This document shows positions 46,604-56,304 of a stretch of DNA of 64,000 nucleotides, piece after piece. This DNA is from Sipunculus nudus. Lineage: Eukaryota; Annelida; Sipuncula; Golfingiida; Sipunculidae. A model generated the notes under the pieces. It had not been told where the DNA came from. It did not search any database and saw only the letters and a list, made by a program, of their open reading frames with translations. The stretch spans positions 434,001-498,000 of the forward strand of contig JAPPUL010000089.1 of NCBI GenBank assembly GCA_026874595.1, read 5' to 3'. The translations under genes and the position numbers were made by a program. The stretch's first letter is position 1; each line of letters begins with the position of its first letter.

Positions 46604-47716
46604 GTGCATATGCTATCGGGGTTTTTAAAGACTAATAAGCTTTACTTAAAGACTAAGATACAAAGTCCTAAAACTCCTATAATCTTGGAGATATTGGACT
46701 ATAAAGATATAAAAGTATTTCTACCAATAGCTCATAATGTAAGTAAGAATTTAGTACTTTGTTCAAAACGCACAACAGGTTATTATATAGAGATTGAATT
46801 TAGATATACACATAAACTAAGCTTTGTGTCCTATATAGTAGAGCCTTTAGTAATGAGTATAACAACGGATGGGAGGAGTGAGGGCCGTTATAAGAATAGC
46901 GGGAAGGGACTTAGTGTTGGTAATTTCAAGTTGCTTAATAAAGACTCATTGAAGAGCCTTGAGAATGCCTCAGAAGAGATAAAAGAAATATTTGGGCATT
47001 ATACCTCAAAGCTTTTAAAATATTATAGTAGAGCAAGTATAAATACATATGGTAGTGAAGATGGGGAGGGAAGCAAACTAATTTATAAGCATAAAAAGAT
47101 TTTATTTATACAGGATAGACATGATATTAGTTATTATTTTAGCGGGAGAGGGAATACAAAATATGAAACTGTATTAATAAGTGAGAAAGACTTTATAGAA
47201 AGCAAATATCTTGGCAAAAGAGCAAAAGACATACTGCGGGAAGAGGATTCAAAGGCGGTATTATATTATCCAATAGAAACATATTTTAGTATGTATGATA
47301 GAGAGTCAATAGGCTATATAAAGCTAAACTTCTTAGAAGAAGATATAGTACTTGAGGAAGTAGTGTCAAAGCTATATGTATTATCGCATGATTTTGTAGA
47401 TGCTTTGAAAGAGAAGGTTCAAGAGAAGCATGAGGTAGAAGAAGAGGTACTTGACATAAGTAAAGGCGGGATACAGATACATATAAAGGATGAAGTATTA
47501 AACAAGTATTTTGAGTATAATGAAGAGGTTGGGTTTGAGATAGAGTTTTCTGGTGAAAAGGTTAGAAGATATTGGTTTCGTGGGAATGTAGTTTACAGAC
47601 AGAGTATAGATGAATATAGTTCACATGTGGGTTTAATATTTACAGGAGGAGAAGAGGAAGGATTTGATATGCTTAAAAGCTATATAGAAAGTCTTAGACA
47701 AGGTGATGAGAGATAA
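46604..47716 (+). CDS. PilZ-domain protein (DUF1577-like), start uncertain
   Basis: 370 residues from GTG 46604. The C-terminal about 100 residues look like a PilZ c-di-GMP domain: EEEVLDISKGGIQIHI matches the DxSxxG motif (about residue 285), later VVYRQSIDEYSSHVGLIF. The N-terminal two thirds are a strand-rich domain resembling those in spirochaete DUF1577 proteins; the upstream RxxxR arm of PilZ is not obvious. The frame is open upstream to a TGA at 46550-46552, and the best ribosome site (GGAGG, 46543-46547) points to ATT at 46556 or, in another frame, to an ATG that stops after three codons. So the true start may be about 16 codons earlier. Confidence 0.65.
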   Translation: MHMLSGFLKTNKLYLKTKIQSPKTPIILEILDYKDIKVFLPIAHNVSKNLVLCSKRTTGYYIEIEFRYTHKLSFVSYIVEPLVMSITTDGRSEGRYKNSGKGLSVGNFKLLNKDSLKSLENASEEIKEIFGHYTSKLLKYYSRASINTYGSEDGEGSKLIYKHKKILFIQDRHDISYYFSGRGNTKYETVLISEKDFIESKYLGKRAKDILREEDSKAVLYYPIETYFSMYDRESIGYIKLNFLEEDIVLEEVVSKLYVLSHDFVDALKEKVQEKHEVEEEVLDISKGGIQIHIKDEVLNKYFEYNEEVGFEIEFSGEKVRRYWFRGNVVYRQSIDEYSSHVGLIFTGGEEEGFDMLKSYIESLRQGDER

Positions 47717-47769
47717 TGATGAGAGATAATTAAGGATAAATATTAAAGTGATAAGCAAAGGAGTTATAT

Positions 47770-48144
47770 ATGATAGGGATGACAGATTTGGTTATAAGCA
47801 CAACGAGTCGAATGTTAATGGAAGATTTAAATAGGAGCTATAAGAAGAATAATACAGTGATATCAGGAGTTGAGAAAGAAGAATGCCATTTTACGATATC
47901 GTTTCCGACTACGATACCAAACGAAGAGAAAGAAGTAATATTTCATACAGTTGTCGAAAAGATAATGCACTTAAGAGATCCTTCGGATAAACATATGGAG
48001 ACAAAGGTAGAAGCAAGATATTTGCAACAAGCGAGTAAGGAATACTTTTTCTCAAAAGGGGAGCTTGTAAGATACCGTGGATTTTATGATACGGACAATC
48101 CGCTACCGATGGTAGCAAGCTTGATAGTTAAGTTGCAAGAGTAA
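47770..48144 (+). CDS. Small conserved-looking protein of unknown function
   Basis: 124 residues, no signal or membrane segment. It reads MIGMTDLVISTTSRMLMEDL, then CHFTISFPTTIPNEEKEVIF, VVEKIMHLRDPSDKHMET and QASKEYFFSKGELVRYRGFY. The alternation of strands and helices suggests one folded alpha/beta domain. ATG at 47770 has AAAGGAG nearby; the ATG at 47779 is also possible. I cannot assign a family. It lies between the PilZ gene and the tRNA-Ser pair. Confidence 0.6.
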   Translation: MIGMTDLVISTTSRMLMEDLNRSYKKNNTVISGVEKEECHFTISFPTTIPNEEKEVIFHTVVEKIMHLRDPSDKHMETKVEARYLQQASKEYFFSKGELVRYRGFYDTDNPLPMVASLIVKLQE

Positions 48145-48169
48145 GCTTGAGTAAGTTTTTGTATGAAGA

Positions 48170-48254
48170 GGAAGGATGTCCGAGTGGTTTAAGGAGGCGG
48201 TCTTGAAAATCGTTGTGGGGCAACTCACCGTGGGTTCGAATCCCACTCCTTCCG
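48170..48254 (+). tRNA. tRNA-Ser (anticodon TGA)
   Basis: Acceptor GGAAGGA/TCCTTCC, anticodon loop CTTGAAA giving TGA, long variable arm, T arm GTGGGTTCGAATCCCAC, discriminator G at 48254. CCA is not encoded, as in the tRNA-Leu at 39 kb. Confidence 0.95.
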
Positions 48255-48274
48255 TTTTATGAAATAGTCTTTAA

Positions 48275-48364
48275 GGAGAGGTGCTGGAGTGGTCGATCAG
48301 GGCTGCCTGCTAAGCAGTTGTACCAGTATTGGTACCGAGGGTTCGAATCCCTCTCTCTCCGCCA
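48275..48364 (+). tRNA. tRNA-Ser (anticodon GCT), CCA encoded
   Basis: Acceptor GGAGAGG/TCTCTCC (one G-T), anticodon stem GCTGC/GCAGT around CTGCTAA giving GCT, a long variable arm GTACCAGTATTGGTAC, T arm GAGGGTTCGAATCCCTC, discriminator G at 48361 and an encoded CCA (48362-48364). It is the only tRNA here with encoded CCA and is the last feature before the compositional change. Confidence 0.93.
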
Positions 48365-48409
48365 TTAACACCAAACGAACTTTCATATGCCTGAAATGGC
48401 ATAGCCTCA

Positions 48410-48435
48410 AAAGCCCAGCATTTGTGGGTTTTTTT
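48410..48435 (+). terminator. Rho-independent terminator after tRNA-Ser
   Basis: AAAGCCCA (48410-48417), a 7-base loop and TGGGTTTT (48425-48432) with further T residues; 8 pairs including one G-T. Confidence 0.75.
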
Positions 48436-48519
48436 GCTGTTTGCGATTGACTTGCTCTTTATAAAACACCCCATTTTTCTCTAATTTTTCTCCTATATAT
48501 GTCCCTTTCCTGAAAAACA

Positions 48520-48544
48520 CCGTACTTGGAAAAGTGAAGTACGG
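48520..48544 (-). terminator. Terminator hairpin after the decayed minus-strand gene(s)
   Basis: Perfect 8-base arms CCGTACTT (48520-48527) and AAGTACGG (48537-48544) with a 9-base loop. Read on the minus strand it is followed by TGTTTTTC, and on the plus strand by AGCTTTT, so it may act both ways. Confidence 0.7.
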
Positions 48545-48612
48545 AGCTTTTAGTCATGGGAAATCAAAGGTTTCGCAATTGATCATTTCGCACCAGTCTA
48601 TGCCTGTCATTG

Positions 48613-50575
48613 TCACTCATCAGGTGAGATATGAAACTTAGAGTGATAGCAAACCCGGTTTTTGTGATCTTTGTAATCCTCAAATGGATCGCTGTCATAT
48701 ATGCCGAAGAACTTTTGAAAGACCTTCTTAAGCTCTTGTTTTTGCTTTTTCTGGTTACGGTTGGCTTTTGGGTTGTCCCATATGAACTGGTCTTGCTCAT
48801 CTGCAAAACCTTCCAGCAGATTCCATTGTTTATTGGGAGATGCCGTTCGGCCATCTGCCATGCCCATCTGGGTAAAATTATAAACTTGAGAAACCCTATT
48901 GTTACCAGTGCTGCATGTAACACGAACCGTATGCTCATCAGTAAACTTAATCGTAATATTGGACCACTCTGCATCGGCTAGGGTTGGAAATAAGACACAG
49001 CTCACTTCTGGCATTAGGGTCTTCCTGATTTTCATGGAAGGCAGAAAGTTCCTCTAATGCTTTCGTGGCATCGATAAGCGTGTCTGTATTAGCCAAATAC
49101 TGCAGACCAATCAAAGCAGAGCCTTTAGCTCTGATGGCATTAATTTTGGATTGGCTGATGTTGTCGATGGATGGCAGAAGCAAGATGGCTGATCCATCAA
49201 GCCCAATCACATGGTTGATTATACTTTCAAGATCACTATCATAAATATCTATCCCAAAAATTACTGGATAACGAATAATACCTCTGGGGATATAGTGACC
49301 TCTTATACAGTTTGAAGAGCCGTCAATGGCCTGTACGTCCTTTAAAACTGAAATCTCATTCCTAGACTCTGCGATTAAGCTGGCAATCTTTTTGAGGGGT
49401 TCTTGCTTCAACTAGCCCTTGATCGGTGATCCAATCTTCTACAACCAAGAAGTCTTCGTCACGACTGAACGTGGCACGATTACCAGCCCGGATATCAAGC
49501 GGCCTTGCTTTTTTCACCCCCTCAAACTTCAGGCTGAACTTGGCAAAAGTTATGGCAGCACGCTTTGTAGAGTCTTGACTGTTTTTCGTATCAGTGTGTT
49601 GAGAAGGTTGCCTGATTTTCCGATTTCAGTTTCACCGCCCCAATCATAATGAATCTCAACCAGCTTCACATCTTCGACGCCATCAGTAGTGGCAAAATTA
49701 TGAGCGGCATTATCAACATCTCGTAATTTTTCTAACGAAAACTTCTTTTGCTCAGCGAAGTATTCCTCGCTGCCAAAAACATGCTTCCCTACACAGCGCA
49801 AGAATTCTTCTATCTGGCCTTTTTTCTTGCTGGATACTCTGACGCTCACATCATCGCTGTCGCAATTGTAAATCAAAAGATCATGACATTGGGGGTTATA
49901 AAAAATACTCTCTGTTTCACCATCTGTCATTTTAAGCTCACGCTTCAATGGCTTGCCGTATTTGATAACGATGCTAACTCGGTGTCCTTGAGGAAAGAAA
50001 TAAACCCGGCAATTTTTCAATCTATTATTGCTGGCAAACCATTCATCAAGCTAAGACTGTAGAGCCGTGATTGTTTCACCGAAATTGTCGGGAATGATCG
50101 TTTCTGTCCATGTGCTCCCCAATAGAAGCTGAAGCCACGGTAGTTTCTGACTAATGATCGCGCATATTCTGTATGAAAAAGATTTGGCTGATTGAGAAAG
50201 CAAAAAAGTGCCACATCGGCAGGAGAACTGCTTGGTTGGTAATTGATCGTGATACTTTGAGCCTTTGCTGCTTCGAGCTTAGGGCCGCTTAAATGCTTCG
50301 AAATGCCTAAACCACCATACAAACCACGATACCCCTCTTTAGGAGTGACAAGCTGAATGTCACAACCAGTGGCTTTTAGTTCAATAAAGAGCGACCACCA
50401 CATGCTGGTATATATTTTTGATCCTTTTCTCGCTTGTGCCATAACTATTTTGCCTTCACGCCAAAAAAAGATTTTGGGTTTTTTACGGTGGCGTTGAATG
50501 ATGGATTTTAGCTGTAGGGTGAATTCATCAATTTCTTCTAAAGATAAATTTCCTATATCTTGGCAGTTTAAAATA
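48613..50575 (-). pseudogene. Decayed gene or gene pair of unknown family, at least four frame changes
   Basis: Five minus-strand segments in shifting frames read on into each other. Frame changes fall near 50030, 49555, 49405 and 48975; on either side the reading resumes smoothly (for example SLMNG joins ASNNRLKNCRVYFFPQG, and TLQ joins RAAITFAKFSLKFEG). The upstream end is open past the ATG at 50442 to about 50575, with no start, so the 5' end is missing. The last segment ends with FTQMGMADGRTASPNKQWNL, then a Lys/Gln-rich helix and SKFHISPDE. It may be one gene of about 650 codons or two. I do not recognise it; no transposase, nuclease or phage motif is visible. It abuts the truncated binding-protein gene, so a rearrangement point is near 50575. 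Confidence 0.6.
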
Positions 50576-50577
50576 TT

Positions 50578-51212
50578 TTAAGATTTAAAAGACATAATGG
50601 CATCTAATGCGCCTATAGAAGCATCATATTGTAGGCCGATACCATACCCAGCTTTCTCTTGAGGTAAGCTGGACCAGCTATCAATTTTTTGATTTCCCTT
50701 CCCATTAATGACAGCAAAGCTATCTGCATTATGCACTGTTGGCAACAGGCTAATTTTTTCACTTTCAGCCTCTCCAAGCTCATCATTATATTGAACATAA
50801 AGCCGTTTAAGAGGTATGCTTCCCAATGATATTTCTGGGACAAGCTGACCAAATCTTTTTTTAGTAATATGGGGTAATTTACTAATCTTATTACAAGAAT
50901 TTATGCGATTAACATCGATAGCTTGTAAAGAAGAGGTTGGCCAAATCATGTCAATATCATGAAACCATTGATCATAGATATCAAAACTTTCTGGCGATAA
51001 AGCCGCGGTAGATTGAGCATCGGTTCCATCTTTCGGAATGTATTCTAAGCGAATATTTAAGTCTTTCTCTGCGGCCTTACGCAAAGGTTCTAAAAGAGTA
51101 ACTTTTGTACCTAAAACACGTAAAGTGACCTTAGGTGATTTTAATGATGGTGCTTTATTCTTTTTTGCTATTGGTGCTTTTTCTTTTTTATCTTGAGCCA
51201 AGGCGAACTTAT
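50578..51212 (-). pseudogene. ABC transporter solute-binding protein, lost both ends
   Basis: About 208 codons matching the N-terminal half of a family of extracellular solute-binding proteins (PotD/PotF-like) common in Rhizobiales: VTLRVLGTKVTLLEPLRKAAE, PESFDIYDQWFHDIDMIWP, LKRLYVQYND, ISLLPTVHNADSFAVI. The usual protein is about twice as long; it stops at ALDAIMSFKS, and the remainder is gone. Upstream, NKFALAQDKKE is the end of a signal peptide, but a stop lies just before it and no proper start remains (TTG at 51201 would remove the signal). It would have delivered a polyamine- or amide-like compound to a permease not found here. Confidence 0.75.
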
Positions 51213-51215
51213 TTA

Positions 51216-52219
51216 CTAATTATGAATGATAAAATGTTCAAATGAATGAATGACCTTTTGGGAGGATAGATTATGAACGATAAAAACCAGTTGAGATCCT
51301 TTCCAACCTTTAGGTGTTTCTTGCAGTAATGATGGCGGATAAACAATATGTTGTACAGCATTGAATGAAATGATTTTATTATCACCAATATTCAAGATGT
51401 CTTTGACCCTTAAAATTTGTGTGCCATAGGCTTGGAGCATTGCTGAAAACCAAAACCCAAAACGGACCCAATCCATATCTTGATCGAAATTTAAAATAAA
51501 AGAGCTTATGCCATTTTCTTCTGAAATATGTGTATGCTGAGCGTCAGAGATGCTGTTTTGAGTCTGATGCGGAAGCTGATTGTTTTTGTAAGATGAAGCC
51601 AAGTCAGGCAGTTCATTAAAAAGAATAGAACTCAATTTTTGAGCTTCTTTTGCGGATATAATCTGAGCGGTCGGGTTGATTTTATGTACAATATCTAATA
51701 TGTCTGTTGCATCATCTTTGATGAGGTTTGTTTTTGAAAGGTAAATGACATTTGCGGCGGCCACTTGTTTTACCCATTCTTCACGGATATCAGCAATTTG
51801 AGAGCTCAATTGTGCATCCACAACGGTTACAATATTTTTAAGCTGAAAATGATTGGATAAAACAGGGTCTGAAAATATGGTAGACGCAATAGGGCCAGGT
51901 TCTGCTAAGCCCGTTGTTTCAATGATAATTCTTTTAAAAGGAGGAATATCATGATTTTCTCGTTTTGTATATAAATCTAAAATCGCATCTTGTAGCTCTC
52001 TATGAATCTGGCAGCAGACACATCCTGAATCCAATAAAACGATATCAGAGGCAATGCTTTCCATCAGATGTTGGTCAATGCCACTTCGCCAAATTCATTG
52101 ACTAAGATCGCTGTATGGCCATATCCCTCATGCTCTAAAGTGTTACGCAAAATCGTCGTTTTACCAGAGCCTAAAAACCCTGTGATAATCGTAATTGGAA
52201 TCTTTTTAATTTTTTCCAT
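51216..52219 (-). pseudogene. CobW-family metal-chaperone GTPase, one frameshift
   Basis: From ATG at 52219 the frame reads IPITIITGFLGSGKTTILRN (P-loop) up to NEFGEV, then shifts by one base near 52085 and continues GIDQHLMESIASDIVLLDSG with the CxCC zinc motif (GCVCCQ), IIIETTGLAEPGPIAST, and the SKTNLI guanine-binding region, to a CobW C-terminal domain. A single missing G in a GTGGGC context explains the shift. COG0523 proteins load metal (often Zn or Co) into partner enzymes; a metal-dependent hydrolase nearby would be the natural client. The start overlaps the preceding small gene by 14 bases. Confidence 0.83.
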
Positions 52220-52511
52220 CTTTTAATTCCAACGGATCAAATGGATAGCCTAATATATGTTCAACTTTAACCCATATATCAAAAATATCTTCAGCAATTT
52301 CTATGCGTCCAGTTGTATTTTCTAAAATATAATGAACATTCTGCCAATCACGGATTTTGATCTTTTTTGGGTTTAGATAAGTGTTTAAAATACTTATTCT
52401 TTGCATGCGCTGAATGCGACTTATATGCGTATTGACAGGGCTTTTTTTGTGTTGGTCAACATCATCAGACCAATGCATTTTTTGGCCAAAAGCACCACAT
52501 AAGCCGCACAT
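52206..52511 (-). CDS. Small CobW-associated protein, CxxCG start
   Basis: 101 residues, frame intact. Starts MCGLCGAFGQKMHWSDDV, then an Arg-rich helix RIQRMQRISILNTYLNPKKI and IRDWQNVHYILENTTGRIEI, ending WVKVEHILGYPFDPLELKDG. Small proteins of this pattern sit next to CobW genes in alphaproteobacteria, and the CxxC may hold a metal. It overlaps cobW by 14 bases, so the two were made together. It is the only unbroken gene of the cluster; function unknown. Confidence 0.65.
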   Translation of the reverse strand: MCGLCGAFGQKMHWSDDVDQHKKSPVNTHISRIQRMQRISILNTYLNPKKIKIRDWQNVHYILENTTGRIEIAEDIFDIWVKVEHILGYPFDPLELKDGKN

Positions 52512-52521
52512 TATTTTCTCC

Positions 52522-53398
52522 TCATTTTCTGGGGTTGTTCTTTAAAAAATCATCTGCGATTTCATCAAAAGTAGCCCATTGTACACCTTCATGTTTGTTA
52601 ATATGCTGGATTAACCTTTCATGCATGGCTAAAACCTGAGGTCGCCCCGAAACATCGGGGTGGATCGTCATCGTGAATACAGCATAATCATATTCATTAT
52701 ATACCCAATCAAATTGATCGCGCCACATTTCCTCAATATCTCGTGGGTTCACAAAACCATGCGAATTTGGTGATTTTTTAATGAACATCATTGGAGGGAG
52801 ATCATCTAAATACCAGTTAGCAGGTATTTCTACCAGATCTGTTTCTTCACCCCTTTCTAAAGGTTTCATCCATGTGTCTGGATGCTGAGAATAATCAATT
52901 TTTGTCCAGCTATCGCCAACACGAACATAATAAGGGTGGAAATCGATGCATTAACGAATGATCATATTTTATGCCGCGCTCTAATAAGAGCTCGTTGGTT
53001 ACAGGGCTAAATTCCCACCAAGGTGCAACATAGCCCGTTGGCCGCTTGCCTGAAAGTTTTGTGATTAGATCAATAGATTTATCTAAAATCGCTGTTTCTT
53101 GTTCACGTGTCATGGCAATTGGATTTTCATGGCTATAACCATGCATACCTATTTCATGCCCTGCATCGGCAACAGCATTCATTTGCTCAGGAAATGTTTC
53201 TATAGAATGGCCTGGTATAAACCAGGTTGTTTTTATTTTATGTTTTTCAAATAATTTTAATAAACGTGGAGAACCTACCTCTCCTGCAAATAAACCGCGT
53301 GAAATATCATCGGGGCTATCATCGCCTCCGTAAGAACCCAGCCACCCTGCAACAGCATCAACGTCGATACCATAAGCAACAAATATTTTTTTAGCCAT
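52522..53398 (-). pseudogene. Polysaccharide deacetylase (HP0310/PgdA-like), one frameshift
   Basis: Starts [20 protein letters not shown], with the metal-binding Asp of the first NodB motif, [31 protein letters not shown] (the HxxxH site, about residues 86-90) and [11 protein letters not shown]. After YDHSLMH the frame shifts near 52935 and goes on [53 protein letters not shown] and ends NNPRK. The pattern is that of the Helicobacter HP0310 family, which also includes allantoinase-like/amide hydrolases; with an amidase and an allantoin-type permease beside it, action on a small cyclic amide is as likely as on peptidoglycan. Confidence 0.82.
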
Positions 53399-53416
53399 TT
53401 TTATACCCTTTCTTTT

Positions 53417-54808
53417 CTAATTTTGGCTTAAGCGTAAATTATTTATAGGTCTATCTTTGGTGAAAATAGCCGCTAAATCTTTTACCGCAAAAAGCACTTT
53501 TTCATCAGAGTTGGTAACACCTGAAATCATGATTGAATCCGGGTGAGCTCCATCTGAAATACCTGTCGGTAATGCCAAGCTTGGCATATCTAAAAAGCTT
53601 CCTAACATTGTAAGCTTTAAAATATTTTTATTGATCTTCATGAAGTTTGCTAAGCTACTTTCAATCTCGGCGATCGGAACAGCTCGTATTGCCGTTGTTG
53701 GCATCAAAAGAAGCCTACCATCAATCTCTGTTTGAACTTGATTCATCAACTCGCTTCGTTTTTGCAATAAATGAACGAAATTTTTTGCCTTACATCCTTC
53801 TTGTTGTTTTAAGCGTTTCAAAATGAATGGATCTACTTGCTTTTCACCATATTTGTTAAACAAAGGCATTAAATTCATATAAGCTTCAATAGCCACAAGC
53901 GTAGCATATTGAATTGATTAAATAATTTTAAAATAGAGTGAAAAGATTTAATTTCGGAATATTCAACAGAATATCCACTTTTGGTGATCTTCGTAATATG
54001 GTTTTCAAAAATTTGCTAAAATCCGTTTGTCTATGCCAAATTGATCCAGATTTTTTGGAACAACAAATTCGGGTTTTTCTTTTTGTTTTGGATTTTCATC
54101 TAAATTAAAGCCAAATATTTTTAAGAGCAGAAATAAATCTTTTACGCTATGTGTCATCGTCCCAACGGTATCTAGGCTTGGCGATAAAGCAAACATACCT
54201 TTTTTAGATATTCGCATAGAAGTTGGCTTAAACCCAACAAGGCCATTTAATGCCGCAGGAATACGAATAGAGCCAGATGTATCACTACCGATACCAACAG
54301 GTGCAACACCCTGAGCAACGGCAATGGCTGATCCTGAAGATGAACCGCCTGGAATTAGCGGTTCATCTTGTGACCAAACATTTTGAGCGGTGCCAAAATG
54401 TGGATTATATCCCACGCCAGAAAATGCAAATTCACTCATATTTGTACGGCCCATACAATACATGCCAGCATCATTTAAAATATGAACAACCATGCTGTCA
54501 TATTCTTCTTCAGCTACATTTTCAAGGGCGAAGCTTGCTCCTTGGTTTTTGTATCCTTTTTGTGCAAATACATCTTTTAAAACAAAAGGAATACCAAATA
54601 AAGGTCGATCCAAGCTATGACACATGCCTGTGCTGTAGGCTTTTTCTAACCATTTTTTTGCCTCATCCGCTTGTATTTGAGTGAACATAAATTCAGCGGT
54701 CTGAGCATTTTTTATCGCTTCATCTAAAAACATATATGAATTTGCATTACCGCTGATTAAAGCATACATCATATCATCAAGAGTTTGAATTTTTGTTCTT
54801 AGTTTCAA
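53417..54808 (-). pseudogene. Amidase-signature hydrolase, two frameshifts
   Basis: The N-terminal frame (54808-54005) has the full amidase signature: GIPFVLKDVFAQKG with the catalytic Lys, PLIPGGSSSGSAIAVAQG with the cis-Ser region and GIGSDTSGSIRIPAALNG with the nucleophile Ser. A one-base gain in a T run near 54008 and a second shift near 53905 break it; between them ENHITKITKSGYSVEY and onwards can be read, and the last frame (EAYMNLMPLFNKYGEKQV to LRLSQN) completes an amidase of about 460 codons. The AS family hydrolyses amides, ureas and allophanate. Catalytic residues all survive, so decay is recent. Confidence 0.83.
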
Positions 54809-54850
54809 AATATGGGCTCCTGCATTAATGGGTTATAATCCGTTTCATTA

Positions 54851-56304
54851 TTAATTGGATTGACGTGTGATTTTTCCATCGGAAAAACCCCAGCTCTTAC
54901 CAACAGATGTTGCTAAATAATCAGCTTCAGAAGGAGATGTAACCTCGGCTTGTGGGTGTTTTTCTAATATCCAAAATTTCATCAAAATATAATAAACAAT
55001 AAAAGCAACAGGGAAGCCGATAATATAAGCGAACTGGATAGAGTAGATTGCGGCTGCGCTGCCTATAACCCACGCAATTAATGCTGCCGGATTAAAACCA
55101 TTGGCATAAGTATATTGACCATCTTCTTTAAACAGCTCAGGCACATTGAGTTGACGCTTTCTAATGATGAAATAATCACAAATCATAATGCCGCCAACAG
55201 CCGATAAAATGGCGCCATAAAAGCCTAAATAGGTAAAGAGATGATCTAAGATCAGCCATGGGAATGATAATGTTCCGATAATGCCTGCAATGATTAAGCC
55301 AAGGGTGTAATTCACTTTTGGTGCACCAGCATTTACAAAAGCTAAGGTTGCCGGAATTAAGTTGGCCGCCGTATTTGTAGACCATTGCGCAAGAATAACC
55401 AATATCAGTAATATAATTAAAACAATGCCCGTGCCTTCGGCCTGAATAACATTAATTGGGTTCCAGTCACCTGCAGCCATAAATGAAATTGCGCCAATCA
55501 CGCCAACCCATGCTTGTGTGAGAGGCAACCTAAGAACTGAGCAATAATAGCTTTTTTGTTTCTTTTATAAAAACTTTTCGCACCAGATTCTGTGTGCAAA
55601 TAACGGGTTAAATTAGGAATATCCACAGCCAAAGCAGACCAAAAAGACATATTTGTTACAAATAGAATAAAAATGCTAATATCGTCGCTGCCTGCAAAAG
55701 TCCAAATATTTACACCTTTCACTTCGGCAACATTTTCTAAAGTATAATACATTCAAATTGAAATCACGATAATGGCGGGGGCTGCAATCGTTGCTAAGCG
55801 CTCCACAGCCTTAATGCCCATAGCGGTATTCACAATTTGAACAATGGCAAAAATAGCATACCAAAATATCCAGCTATCAAAGCCTGTGATGTAATTGACA
55901 ATACCATTTAATGCGAGGGCCCCCAAATAGGTTTGTATACCAAATCATATCGCAGCAACAATACCACGAGAAACTGATGGTAAATGCGTTCCTACAGTTC
56001 CAAAAGGCGCACGCAAAAAGACAGCAAAGCTTAGCCCATGCTCCGTTCCAATATCTGCGGTAAAAAGCATAACAACTAATGCGAGATTTGCTAAAAAAAC
56101 TGTTATAGCAACAGTTACTAAATCTAAGCCTGCAATACCTGCGGCACCGATAGAGAATGTCGCAATGATTACAGCCATACATATCCACATCCAAAGATAA
56201 CCAATGTCAGAAATAGAGCGATGGCTATAAACAACTGGAAGAATGGCTTTTTCAAGTAGATGATTTTTAGCAGATTGGATTTTATAACTTTCTTGATTAG
56301 ACAA
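54851..56304 (-). pseudogene. NCS1-family nucleobase/allantoin-type permease, two nonsense codons and one frameshift
   Basis: About 480 codons, a 12-helix cation symporter. From TTG 56304 (after AAAGGAGAGC) it reads through SHRSISDIGYLWMWICMA and RGIVAAI, then TGA (55947-55945) in place of an expected Trp before FGIQTYLGALALNGI; again TGA (55755-55753) in place of Trp before MYYTLENVAEVKG; then a one-base loss near 55520 between IIAQFLG and PLTQAWVGVIGAISFM. The end has YGAILSAVGGIMICDYFII, the NCS1 C-terminal motif. Such transporters import purines, pyrimidines, hydantoins or allantoin. Both nonsense changes are TGG to TGA. Confidence 0.85.

Larger units (their letters stand above)
48365..48612. 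other. Junction region between the two halves
   Basis: No gene is seen here. Moving right, codon use, strand-level base texture and taxonomic affinity change. It contains a hairpin TATGCC/GGCATA (48386-48403), the tRNA terminator (48410-48435) and a second terminator (48520-48544). No integrase, direct repeat of the tRNA 3' end, or insertion sequence is visible. Confidence 0.6.

Noticed and set aside
48564-50442. A cluster of small phage-like or defence genes
   Set aside because: The short frames join into one or two longer readings across frame changes; no phage, nuclease or toxin-antitoxin motif is visible.
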